Positions 8,971 to 16,080 of a stretch of 64,000 bases of DNA are shown one piece after another. Location of the stretch: contig NZ_JAJONF010000022.1 in the NCBI RefSeq assembly GCF_021462265.1, forward strand, positions 1 to 64,000. Reading direction: 5' to 3'. Position 1 is the first letter of the stretch. Each line of letters begins with the position of its first letter. The notes beneath the pieces are model-generated. The model had not been told where the DNA came from. It made no database searches and saw only the letters and a program-made list of their open reading frames with translations. This DNA is from Streptomyces shenzhenensis. GTDB taxonomy: Bacteria; Actinomycetota; Actinomycetes; Streptomycetales; Streptomycetaceae. The position numbers and the translations under genes were made by a program.

Positions 8971-9120
8971 GTGAGCAAGATCCGCCGGCTGGCCATCGCC
9001 GGAGCCAGTCTCGTCACCCTCGGCATAGTTGGCGTGAACACACCAGTCGCTTCGGCGACCGAGCTCGCTTCGACCTCAACGGTCACCGCGAACCGCTGCA
9101 TCATGATGGAGACCCCCTGA
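8971..9120 (+). CDS. Small secreted peptide, candidate signalling peptide
   Basis: This 49-codon ORF has an excellent ribosome site (AAGGAGGGG ending 9 bases before GTG) and a terminator hairpin 18 bases after its stop. The product starts VSKIRR (basic n-region), then LAIAGASLVTLGIVGV (hydrophobic core) and NTPVASA, a good signal-peptidase-I site (A-S-A). About 20 mature residues remain, starting TELAST and ending NRCIMMETP, with one Cys and two Met. No family is recognised. It sits directly downstream of a TPR-rich regulator in the same direction, as phr genes follow rap genes in Bacillus. A peptide signal read by the SARP or NB-ARC TPR protein is an inference. A secreted non-signalling microprotein is the alternative. 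Confidence 0.6.
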   Translation: MSKIRRLAIAGASLVTLGIVGVNTPVASATELASTSTVTANRCIMMETP

Positions 9121-9138
9121 GGGTCAGTCGGCGCACCC

Positions 9139-9162
9139 GGGTGGCGGCACAAGCCGCCACCC
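9139..9162 (+). terminator. Terminator hairpin after the peptide gene
   Basis: A perfect 10-bp stem GGGTGGCGGC / GCCGCCACCC with a 4-base loop (ACAA) begins 18 bases after the peptide stop codon. There is no T-run, as is common in Streptomyces. It bounds the peptide gene as its own short transcription unit. Confidence 0.65.
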
Positions 9163-9556
9163 ACCCCTCGGATCCAGAACGGTTCTGCTCGCGTGCCGGA
9201 CGGCTGCGCCTGGTCCGCCGCGTCGTCGAGGACGACCGGCCCCTGCGCCGGGCCGACCGCTCAGCCGGACGGGGAAGGCCTGCGGGGCCATGAAGCCGCA
9301 CAACGGACAAGCAGTGCGGCGGGGCGGGCCGACGGGGTCCTGGAGCGCGGAAGGCTGTGTGCCGGGCAGCCCGCCGCACGTCAGGGCCAACTGCCGTGCG
9401 TGACGGGTCACTTGCGATCGGCAGACCCGGCCCCCGGGAATTCGCCGGCGGCCCCGTCAGGACGGAGCCCTGCGCACCATGGGCCATGTTTCCCTCCCTG
9501 CCCGGCCGGCCCTGCCCCGTTCTGTGCCTGTGCCGCTGTGCCGCCGCCCTCTGCGG
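9163..9556. other. Gene-free stretch between convergent units
   Basis: About 390 bases lie between the peptide terminator and the end of the minus-strand SDR gene. Open frames exist on both strands but lack ribosome sites and family-like sequence. Nothing else can be supported here. Confidence 0.5.
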
Positions 9557-10324
9557 TCAGTGGATGTGGGACCCGCCGTTGACGTCGTAGGTGGCGCCGG
9601 TGATGTACCCGGAGCCCGGGCGTGCCAGGAACGCGATGACGTCCGCGACGTCGGAGACGTCGCCGATGCGGCGCATGGGGATGTCCGCTGTCATGGCGTC
9701 CTTGCGGTCCTGGTCGAGCTTGCCCTGGGTGATGTCGGTGTCGATGAGCCCGGGCGCCACGCAGTTCGCCGTCACCCCGGACGGACCGAGCTCGCGGGCC
9801 AGTGCGCGGGCGAAGCCGAGGAGCGCGGCCTTTGCCGCCGAGTACGCCACCCCGCCGAAGACCCCTCCCCCGCGCTCCGCGGAGACGGAGGAGAGGAAGA
9901 CGATGCGGCCGAATCCGCGCTCGGCCATACCGGTGGCGACGCGGTGCCTCACAAGGAAGCTGCCGCGGACATTGACGTCGAAGATCCTGTCCCAGTCACC
10001 CGGCGTGACATCGAGGAACGGGACGGGCGAGGTGATACCCGCGTTGTTGACGAGGGCGCCGATCGGCGGCAGGACGGCTTCGGCCTGTGCGATCGCCGCG
10101 TCCACGGCGGCGGCGTCGGTGACGTCCGCCGCGAGGGCCAGCGTCTCGACCCCGTGACTCGCCGCGACGTGGCGAGCGGTGTCTTCGGCGGCCTCCATGT
10201 CCAGGTCGACGACGGCGATGTGGTACCCGTCGGCGGCGAGCGCGTGTGCGGTGGCACGGCCGATGCCACGAGGGGAACCGGCTCCGGTGATGACGGCGGT
10301 TCGGGGAGTGTGCGGGGTGGTCAT
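9557..10324 (-). CDS. SDR-family oxidoreductase
   Basis: This 255-residue classical short-chain dehydrogenase has the cofactor motif TGAGSPRGIGRATAHAL near residue 15, then NNAGITSPVPFLD, the catalytic serine in IVFLSSVSAERGG, and YSAAKAALLGFARALA with the YxxxK pair. It ends YITGATYDVNGGSHIH. The acidic VVDLDME at the end of beta-2 favours NAD(H). The ATG is preceded by GAGGAG. It lies 43 bases downstream of a transketolase subunit gene and is probably its operon partner. Pairing with a split transketolase suggests sugar or polyol catabolism, where the SDR oxidises an alcohol to the ketose; this is inference. Confidence 0.85.
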   Translation of the reverse strand: MTTPHTPRTAVITGAGSPRGIGRATAHALAADGYHIAVVDLDMEAAEDTARHVAASHGVETLALAADVTDAAAVDAAIAQAEAVLPPIGALVNNAGITSPVPFLDVTPGDWDRIFDVNVRGSFLVRHRVATGMAERGFGRIVFLSSVSAERGGGVFGGVAYSAAKAALLGFARALARELGPSGVTANCVAPGLIDTDITQGKLDQDRKDAMTADIPMRRIGDVSDVADVIAFLARPGSGYITGATYDVNGGSHIH

Positions 10325-10367
10325 GCGGGCTCCTCGCTGAGGTGGGGCGGGTTCACGGCCGTCGGCG

Positions 10368-11372
10368 TCACAGTTCTCGCCGCACGCGGTTCTTGATCGC
10401 CGCGACGGAGAGGCCGTACCGGTCATGCAGCGTGGGCAGCGCGCCCGCGGCGAGGAACTCGTCCGGCAGAGCGATGGGAACGATCCGTGCCGTGGTCCGG
10501 GCGAAGGCCAGGCAGGCGGCGACCGACTCCGCCAGACCGCCGACGACGCTGTGGTTCTCGAGGGTCACGACGAGTCGGCCCTTGGCCGCCTCCCGGACGA
10601 CGGTCTCGTGGTCGAAGGGCTTGATGGTCGGCACATGGAGGACCGCGACGTCCACACGGTCACGCTCCAGTTCCCGGGCCGCCGTCAGGACGCGGACCGT
10701 CATCAGACCGGTGGAGACGAACAACACGTCGCGGCCGCCGCGCAGTTCGGCGGCGCGTCCCAGCTGGAAGGTGTAGTCGTACTCGTCCAGCACCGTGGGG
10801 ACCGCCCCGCGCAGCAGCCGCATGTAGGTGGGGCCGGGGTGTGACGCCAGTGCGGGGACGGCCTGCTCGATGTCGACGGAGTCCGCCGGGTCCACGATCG
10901 TCAGTCCGGGCATGGCGCGCAGGATGGCCACGTCCTCCGTGGCCTGGTGGCTGGGCCCGTAGCCGGTCGTGAGGCCGGGGAGGGCGCCGACGACGTTGAC
11001 GTTGAGTCCCGGTTCGGCGATGTCGAGGCACAGGAAGTCGTAGGCACGGCGGGTGGCGAAGACGGAGTAGGTGGAGGCGAACGGGGTCAGACCGGACTCG
11101 GCGAGCCCCGCGGCCGCGCCGAGCATCGTCTGCTCCGCCATCCCCATCTGGAAGAAGCGGCCGGGATGCGCCTCGCGGAAGACGTGCATGTCCGTGTACT
11201 TGGCGAGGTCGGCGGAGAGGCCGACGATGTCGGGGCGTCCCTCGGCGAGCCGGGCGAGTGCGTGTCCGAAGGGTGCTTTCGTGGTGCGCTGCCCCTCCTC
11301 CACGATGGAGGCGATCATGGCGGAGGTGGTGAGCCTGCGCGTGGCCGGCGCGGTGGCGGCTGCGGAGTTCAT
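10368..11372 (-). CDS. Transketolase, C-terminal subunit
   Basis: The 334-residue protein covers the pyrimidine-binding and C-terminal domains of a two-gene transketolase (DXS/TK superfamily). It has the PYR-domain segment VGLSADLAKYTDMHVF, the cofactor-activating Glu region RFFQMGMAEQTMLGAAAGLAESGLTPFASTYSVFA, and the C-terminal VALASHPGPTYMRLLRGAVP. With the N-terminal subunit it would move two-carbon ketol units using thiamine diphosphate. The ATG has AAGGAG at 7 bases. Its partner gene (14132-15076) once overlapped this start (ATGA) but is now separated by a 2.76-kb IS630-type insertion ending 18 bases before this start. The ribosome site survives, the native promoter link does not. Confidence 0.85.
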   Translation of the reverse strand: MNSAAATAPATRRLTTSAMIASIVEEGQRTTKAPFGHALARLAEGRPDIVGLSADLAKYTDMHVFREAHPGRFFQMGMAEQTMLGAAAGLAESGLTPFASTYSVFATRRAYDFLCLDIAEPGLNVNVVGALPGLTTGYGPSHQATEDVAILRAMPGLTIVDPADSVDIEQAVPALASHPGPTYMRLLRGAVPTVLDEYDYTFQLGRAAELRGGRDVLFVSTGLMTVRVLTAARELERDRVDVAVLHVPTIKPFDHETVVREAAKGRLVVTLENHSVVGGLAESVAACLAFARTTARIVPIALPDEFLAAGALPTLHDRYGLSVAAIKNRVRREL

Positions 11373-11390
11373 GCGGTGTGCTCCTTGCTA

Positions 11391-11418
11391 GTGCTCTGAC
11401 CGGGAAGGTTCGCCGGGT
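11391..11418 (+). repeat. Left terminal inverted repeat of the IS630-type element
   Basis: These 28 bases pair with 14121-14148 in inverted orientation at 23 of 28 positions. A subterminal dyad CGGTTGG (11431-11437) / CCAACCG (11457-11463) follows and may be part of the transposase-binding end. The outer flank is the target TA. Confidence 0.85.
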
Positions 11419-11471
11419 CGGCGGTTCCAGCGGTTGGATGTCCGGAGACGTCCGACCCAACCGTTGGGGGT

Positions 11472-12677
11472 GTGGTGGCTGAGCCTGTCCGTGTGCGCAG
11501 ATTGACCGACCAGGAGGGGCAGAAGCTGCAGCAGATCGTGCGCCGGGGCAGCACCAGCTCGGTGCGGTACCGGCGCGCGATGATGCTGTTGGCCTCGGCC
11601 GGCGGAAACCGGGTCCCGGTGATCGCGAAGCTGGTTCAGGCTGACGAGGACACCGTCCGCGACGTGATCCACCGGTTCAACGAGATCGGCCTGGCCTGCC
11701 TGGACCCTCGCTGGGCGGGAGGCCGTCCCCGCCTGCTCAGTCCTGACGACGAGGACTTCGTCGTCCAGACGGCCACCACCCGCCCGACCAAGCTCGGCCA
11801 GCCCTTTACCCGCTGGTCGATCCGTAAACTCGCCGCCTACCTGCGGAAGGTGCACGGCCGTGTGATCCGGATCGGCCGCGAGGCATTACGGTGCCTGCTC
11901 GCCCGCCGCGGCATCACCTTCCAGCGCACCAAAACCTGGAAGGAGTCGCCCCACCCCGAGCGTGACGCCAAGCTGGACCGCATCGAGGAGGTGCTGGAAC
12001 GCTTCGCGGACCGCGTGTTCGCGTTCGACGAGTTCGGGCCGCTCGGCATCCGCCCCACCGCCGGGGCCGGCTGGGCTCCCGCCGGTCACCCCGAGCGCCA
12101 TCCCGCGACCTACCACCGCACCCACGGGGTGCGGTACTTCCACGGCTGCTATTCCGTCGGCGACGACCGGCTGTGGGGCGTCAACCGCCGCAAGAAGGGT
12201 GCGGTGAACACCCTGGCCGCACTGAGGTCGATCCGGGCCGCGCGCCCGGACGGCGCCCCGATCTACGTCATCCTGGACAACCTGTCCGCCCACAAAGGCG
12301 ACAAGATCCGCCGCTGGGCGAAGAAGAACCGTGTCGAGCTGTGCTTCACCCCGACCTACGCCTCGTGGGCCAACCCGATCGAAGTCCATTTCGGGCCACT
12401 GCGGCAGTTCACGATCGCCAACTCCAACCACCGCAACCACAGCGTGCAAACCCGGGCCCTGCACGCCTACCTGCGCTGGCGAAACACCAACACCCGCCAC
12501 CCGGACATCCTCGCGGCGCAGCGTCGCGAACGTGCCCGCGTCCGAAGCGAGAAGGGCATCCGCTGGGGCGGACGTCCCTTGCCGTCGCAACCTGAACGAT
12601 CTGACGAATCCATGCGGTCGCGGCCCGAACGTGCAGCAGAGCACCGGGCAGACGAATCACTCGCGCGTACGGCCTGA
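11472..12677 (+). CDS. IS630-family transposase
   Basis: The 401-residue protein has an N-terminal helix-turn-helix region (PVIAKLVQADEDTVRDVIHRF), a second HTH-like segment (TRWSIRKLAAYLRK), and a catalytic core with the DDE triad. The first Asp is in VFAFDEFGPL, the second in YVILDNLSAHKG, and the Glu in YASWANPIEVHFGPL. The start is GTG, followed at once by a second GTG. The C-terminus, after about RWGGRPL, is longer than expected and Arg/Ser-rich. It reads through DNA (12598-12626) that resembles a decayed right inverted repeat, so the last 25 or so residues may be accidental. It has one TTA codon (11886). It appears intact and potentially active. Confidence 0.88.
   Translation: MVAEPVRVRRLTDQEGQKLQQIVRRGSTSSVRYRRAMMLLASAGGNRVPVIAKLVQADEDTVRDVIHRFNEIGLACLDPRWAGGRPRLLSPDDEDFVVQTATTRPTKLGQPFTRWSIRKLAAYLRKVHGRVIRIGREALRCLLARRGITFQRTKTWKESPHPERDAKLDRIEEVLERFADRVFAFDEFGPLGIRPTAGAGWAPAGHPERHPATYHRTHGVRYFHGCYSVGDDRLWGVNRRKKGAVNTLAALRSIRAARPDGAPIYVILDNLSAHKGDKIRRWAKKNRVELCFTPTYASWANPIEVHFGPLRQFTIANSNHRNHSVQTRALHAYLRWRNTNTRHPDILAAQRRERARVRSEKGIRWGGRPLPSQPERSDESMRSRPERAAEHRADESLARTA
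12598..12626. repeat. Possible decayed internal right end of the ancestral IS
   Basis: These 29 bases, inside the transposase's 3' extension, match the true right end (14120-14148) at about 21 of 29 positions in the same orientation, including an exact ATGCGGTC. The ancestral short IS may have ended here before cargo was captured between this end and a second copy. The terminal bases and the flanking TA are lost. By-eye alignment only. Confidence 0.4.
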
Positions 12678-13091
12678 CGCGGGCGAGGCGAGCATCGCTT
12701 TGAGGATGCGTTGCAGCTCAACGCGGTCCTGGGGGGTGACCCTCGCCAACCTGCGGTCGTACTCCGCCGCGAGAGCTGCAAGTGCTCGATCGCGTGCTTG
12801 CGTGCCCTCAGCGGTCAGTACGAGCCGATGACGCCGCAAGTCCGCCTCGTCGATCTCGCGGCGGACAAAGCCCTTGGCGACGAGGTTGCGAACGTAGACC
12901 GTCACGCTCGCCTTGGGCAGCAGCAGCGCAGTCGCGATCTCAGCCGGGTACGGCGATGCCTCCACCTCGGCCAGGACGAAGAACTCCTTCGTCTCCAACC
13001 CGAGCTCGGCCAGCTCCCCCGTGCAGGCATCCATCACAACACCCAGCAGCCGCTGGTTCAGCGTCCACAGCTGCGCCCCGTCGACTGACAT
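12657..13091 (-). CDS. MarR-family transcriptional regulator (element cargo)
   Basis: This 144-residue MarR-type regulator has a dimerisation helix (TLNQRLLGVVMDACTGELAELG), a winged helix-turn-helix (YPAEIATALLLPKASVTVYVRNLVAKGFV) and the wing REIDEADLRRHRLVLTAEG with the usual Asp-Arg of the family. MarR proteins normally repress a divergent gene and are released by small aromatic or oxidising ligands. The divergent neighbour is the hydrolase at 13198, and the 106-base gap holds two dyads. Its 3' end overlaps the transposase 3' end by 21 bases, tail to tail. It is cargo between the element's inverted repeats. Confidence 0.85.
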   Translation of the reverse strand: MSVDGAQLWTLNQRLLGVVMDACTGELAELGLETKEFFVLAEVEASPYPAEIATALLLPKASVTVYVRNLVAKGFVRREIDEADLRRHRLVLTAEGTQARDRALAALAAEYDRRLARVTPQDRVELQRILKAMLASPASGRTRE

Positions 13092-13197
13092 CGACCCTCC
13101 ATCCAGATGATACGGTTTCGTATTAGTTTCAGATCGTACAAGATATTATTGTGTACTGGACTCCTATGGAACAACACTCTCGCGAAGGAAGCCAGGC
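13092..13197. promoter_or_regulatory. Divergent marR/hydrolase promoter with two dyads
   Basis: The gap is AT-rich compared with its surroundings. It contains ATACG-GTTT-CGTAT (13110-13123, perfect) and ACAA-GATATTA-TTGT (13138-13152, perfect arms). Both are good candidates for MarR operators covering the two divergent promoters. The hydrolase ribosome site GAAGGAAG lies just before its ATG. Confidence 0.6.
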
Positions 13198-14112
13198 ATG
13201 CTTCAGCACCTCACGATCCCGCGCGGTCCCATCAACCTCGCCGCGGACCTCCACCTGCCCGACAACGCCGACAGCAGAGCACCGCTGCGCGCCGTGGTGC
13301 TCTCCACCCCAGGCAGCAGCGTGAAGGAGCAGATCGGCGCCAACTACGCCTCCCGTCTCGCCGCCCGCGGCATCGCGGCGCTCGTCCTCGACCCCGCCCA
13401 TCAGGGCCAGAGCGAGGGCGAGCCCCGCGACCTCGAAGACCCCTACCGCCGCGGCGAGGACATCTCCTACGCCATCGACGTGCTCACCACGACCCCCGGC
13501 ATCGGCCCGCAGCGCATCGGCGTCCTCGGCATCTGCGCCGGTGGAGGCTACGCCGTGCACACCGCCCGCACGGACCACCGCATCAAAGCGGTGGGTACGG
13601 TCGTCCCCGTCAACATCGGCAACGCGTTCCGCAGCTTCTCCCCCGACGGTCCGGCCGCAGCACTCGACGCCCTCGCGGACGCACGGACCGAAGAGGCCCG
13701 CTCCGGCGGGACGACCCGCGTGAACTGGCTGCCCGACACCCTCGAGGACGCCGCGGCAGCGGGCCTGACCGACATCGACACCACTCAGGCCGTCACCTAC
13801 TACCGCACCGAGCGCGGCGGTAACGAACACTCCACGAACCGGCGCCTCCTGCGCAGCGACTCCCACCTGCTGGGCTACGACGCGTTCCACCTGGCCGATC
13901 AGCTCATGACCCAACCCCTGCAGGTCATCCTCGCCGGACGCATCGGCAACACCGGCTCCTACGACACCGGCATGCAGTTGTGGAAGCTGGCCCCCGACCC
14001 CGTCGACCTCATGGTGATCGACGGCGCCGGCCACTACGAGATGTACGACGAACCCGAATACGTCGACGCTGCCGTCGAACGACTCGTCAGCTTCTATGCG
14101 AACAACCTGTAA
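13198..14112 (+). CDS. Alpha/beta hydrolase, dienelactone-hydrolase-like (cargo)
   Basis: The 304-residue alpha/beta hydrolase has a nucleophile elbow reading LGICAGGGYA: Gly-x-Cys-x-Gly as in dienelactone hydrolases, not the Ser of esterases. The oxyanion/core region is RAVVLSTPGSSVKEQIG and the likely catalytic His is in IDGAGHYEMYD. No signal peptide is seen, so it is cytoplasmic. Substrate is unknown; a MarR partner and mobile location suggest detoxification of an aromatic or lactone compound. The gene ends 8 bases before the right inverted repeat, so the repeat closely caps the cargo. The ATG has GAAGGAAG about 8 bases upstream. Confidence 0.8.
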   Translation: MLQHLTIPRGPINLAADLHLPDNADSRAPLRAVVLSTPGSSVKEQIGANYASRLAARGIAALVLDPAHQGQSEGEPRDLEDPYRRGEDISYAIDVLTTTPGIGPQRIGVLGICAGGGYAVHTARTDHRIKAVGTVVPVNIGNAFRSFSPDGPAAALDALADARTEEARSGGTTRVNWLPDTLEDAAAAGLTDIDTTQAVTYYRTERGGNEHSTNRRLLRSDSHLLGYDAFHLADQLMTQPLQVILAGRIGNTGSYDTGMQLWKLAPDPVDLMVIDGAGHYEMYDEPEYVDAAVERLVSFYANNL

Positions 14113-14120
14113 GGCATACG

Positions 14121-14148
14121 AACCGGCGAACCTATGCGGTCACAGCAC
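14121..14148 (-). repeat. Right terminal inverted repeat of the IS630-type element
   Basis: Read from 14148 leftward, it matches the left end at 23 of 28 positions. The next two bases (14149-14150) are the duplicated TA target. The hydrolase stop is at 14110-14112, so cargo abuts this end directly. Confidence 0.85.
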
Positions 14149-15076
14149 TAGCCGGGGCTGCGTTCCGGACGGCCTGCAGCTCGGCCTCCTCGGCGTGGAA
14201 CCGCCCGGTCAACTGGTCACGCGCGATCTGCCATTCGTGCTCCTCGACCCGCATGAAGTGCGCCTTCTCGCGGGTCTCGAGCATCGGCACCCCCGGCCGA
14301 TCCGCGTGTCGCAGATGAGTACGCTGGGCGCGCCTCGGTAGGCGCGCACGCTGTCGAAGGCCGTGACGAGGGCGTCGACGTCGTTGCCGTCGACCCGGAC
14401 GGCGTGCCAGCCGAACGCCTCCCACTTGGCGGTGACGGGCTCGGTGCGCAGAACACCCTGCGTCGGTCCGTCGGCCTGAAGGGCGTTGACGTCGACGATC
14501 GCGGTGATGTTGTCGAGTGCGTGGTGGGAGCAGGCGAGAGCCGTTTCCCAGGTGGAGCCCTCGTCCAGTTCTCCGTCCGACAGCAGGTTGTACACCCGCG
14601 CGTCACTGCCCTGGTGGCGCAGTCCGAGCGCCAGTCCGGTCGCGATGCCCAGGCCGTGCCCGAGGGACCCGCCGGATATCTCCATGCCCGGGGTGTAGGA
14701 GGCCATGCCCGACATGGGCAGGCGCGAGTCGTCACTTCCATAGGTGGCGAGTTCGGACTCGTCGAGGACGCCGGCCTCCGCGAGCGCCGCGTACAGGGCG
14801 ATGGCGTAGTGGCCGATCGACAGCAGCAGACGGTCTCGCCCGGGCCACTCCGGGTCCTCGGGGGCGGTGGTTGAGGACGTCCTGGTAGACGACGGCGAGA
14901 ATGTCGGCCACACCGAGTGCCTGACCGATGTAGCCCTGGCCCTGGACCTCGCCCATGTTCAGGGCGTTCAGCCTGATGCGGTAGGCGGACTCCCGCAGGG
15001 ACCGCAGTCGCTCCGCCGGTGCGGCAGGTGGGCCGGTCCGCGGGTCTGCGGCCGAGGGGGCGGTGGTGGGGGTCAC
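14132..15076 (-). pseudogene. Transketolase N-terminal subunit, frameshifted
   Basis: The gene encodes the thiamine-diphosphate-binding half of a split transketolase, with recognisable MGEVQGQGYIGQALGVADIL, GHYAIALYAALAEAG, SGGSLGHGLGIATGLALG and LLSDGELDEGSTWE (the GDG-type motif). The frame is broken twice at homopolymers. There is one extra G in the run at 14860-14864 (after VYQDVLNHRP, before EDPEWPGRD) and one missing C in the run at 14290-14294 (after CDTRIGRG, before VPMLETREKAHF). The 3' end is altered by the IS630-type insertion, which replaces an original SKEHTA ending with SAVTA. The start is GTG with AGGAA upstream. Either this is a true pseudogene or the two compensating indels are sequencing errors. 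Confidence 0.8.
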
Positions 15077-15092
15077 GTCGTTCCTGTCTTGA

Positions 15093-15377
15093 GTGGAGTC
15101 AGTGGAGTTGGGCGGCGGGAACGGTCACGCCGACCGCGGCCCGCGCCGCCAGATCGGCCTGGTGCCGCTCGAGGAGGTGCGGATCACGCGCAGGACACTG
15201 CTGGAACTGCCTGAGCCGGGGCCGCCCACGCCGCTGGCGGCCGGATCGGAGCTGCCGGTCAAGGCGGCCTACCAGGAGATCCTGGCAGTGTTCGCCGAGG
15301 CTGGCGGTCCGCTACCCGCGCGGGGTGTATGCGAGGCGATTGACCTGGACCTGGCTCCGAACAACATCAATCCCTGA
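15093..15377 (+). pseudogene. Truncated remnant, possibly IS-associated
   Basis: A 94-codon frame ends abruptly at NNINP-stop. The segment AYQEILAVFAEAGGPLPARGVCEAIDLDLAPNNIN looks like the first part of a helix-turn-helix region, in a style I associate with insertion-sequence proteins of Streptomyces; that association is from memory and unchecked. The N-terminus is non-descript and there is no ribosome site. The downstream half is missing. It sits between two minus-strand units and is probably a decayed fragment. Confidence 0.35.
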
Positions 15378-15399
15378 ACTGGGCCCACCGGCGCTGGTG

Positions 15400-16080
15400 C
15401 TATCGGCTGCTGTTCCGTTGATCTGCACTGTCAGGCATGAGGCGGGATTCCCAGGCCCAGGCAGTGATCTCGCTGCGGTTGCGGGCTCCGAGTTTGTTCT
15501 GGATCGCGGCGAGGTGGCCCTTCACGGTACTGACGGAGATGAACAGGGCGGCCGCGATCTCCTGGTTGGTGCGACCCCGGGCGACGGCGCGGACGACGTC
15601 GGTCTCCCGGTCGGTGAGCGCGGGGTCGGGCTGGTGGGCCGGGGAGGGATTGATGGAGGCGAGGTCGCGGAGCAGGCGCCGGGTGATCGACGGGGAGATC
15701 AGCGCGTCCCCGGTGCTGGCAGCCCGCACGGCGGCGGTGAAGAGGGTGGGGTCGCCGTCTTTGAGGACGAAGCCGAGGGCTCCGGCCTGGAGGGCGCCGT
15801 GGACGTACTCGTCGAGCCCGAAGGTGGTGACGATGACCACCCGGAGCGGGTCGGCGACGCCCGGGCCGGCGAGTGCGCGGGTGACGTCGATGCCGTCGAG
15901 GCGGGGCATCCGGATGTCGATGAGGCAGACGTCGGGCCGCAGTTGGCGGGCGAGGGCGACGGCCTCGGCGCCGTCGCGCGCTTCCGCGACGACGGTGATG
16001 TCGGGCTCGTCCTCCAGGATGAGGCGCAGGCTGGTGCGGATCATGGCCTGGTCGTCGGCGATCAGCACGCTGATGCTCAC
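15400..16080 (-). CDS. NarL/LuxR-type response regulator
   Basis: The 226-residue protein has a receiver domain (VLIADDQAMIRTSLRLIL, with the phosphoacceptor Asp in CLIDIRMPRLDG at about residue 53 and Lys in GFVLKDGD) and a C-terminal LuxR helix-turn-helix (LTDRETDVVRAVARGRTNQEIAAALFISVSTVKGHLAAI). Its GTG start overlaps the kinase stop (GTGA), so the pair is translationally coupled. The divergent ABC exporter operon is the likely target. No binding site can be picked with confidence. Confidence 0.92.
   Translation of the reverse strand: MSISVLIADDQAMIRTSLRLILEDEPDITVVAEARDGAEAVALARQLRPDVCLIDIRMPRLDGIDVTRALAGPGVADPLRVVIVTTFGLDEYVHGALQAGALGFVLKDGDPTLFTAAVRAASTGDALISPSITRRLLRDLASINPSPAHQPDPALTDRETDVVRAVARGRTNQEIAAALFISVSTVKGHLAAIQNKLGARNRSEITAWAWESRLMPDSADQRNSSR

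Larger units (their letters stand above)
11391..14148. mobile_element. IS630-type element carrying marR and hydrolase cargo
   Basis: The ends are imperfect terminal inverted repeats. Left (11391 rightward) begins GTGCTCTGACCGGGAAGG; right (14148 leftward) begins GTGCTGTGACCGCATAGG. They match at 23 of the first 28 positions and share AGGTTCGCCGG. Both ends are flanked by TA (11389-11390 and 14149-14150), the target duplication of the IS630/Tc1-mariner group. Inside are a DDE transposase (+), a MarR regulator (-) and a dienelactone-hydrolase-like enzyme (+). Removing the element and one TA rejoins the transketolase genes with the N-subunit frame running SKEHTA-stop into the C-subunit ATG. That independently confirms the boundaries. 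The element is about twice the length of a plain IS630. Confidence 0.88.

Noticed and set aside
9101..9487. Minus-strand frames in the stretch after the peptide gene
   Set aside because: No ribosome site and no conserved pattern; one overlaps the terminator hairpin.
11391..12680. Reading the IS as a simple 1.3-kb IS630 with marR and hydrolase as host genes
   Set aside because: There is no intact inverted repeat or TA near 12680. The matching right end with TA lies at 14121-14150, and removing the larger unit restores the transketolase overlap exactly.
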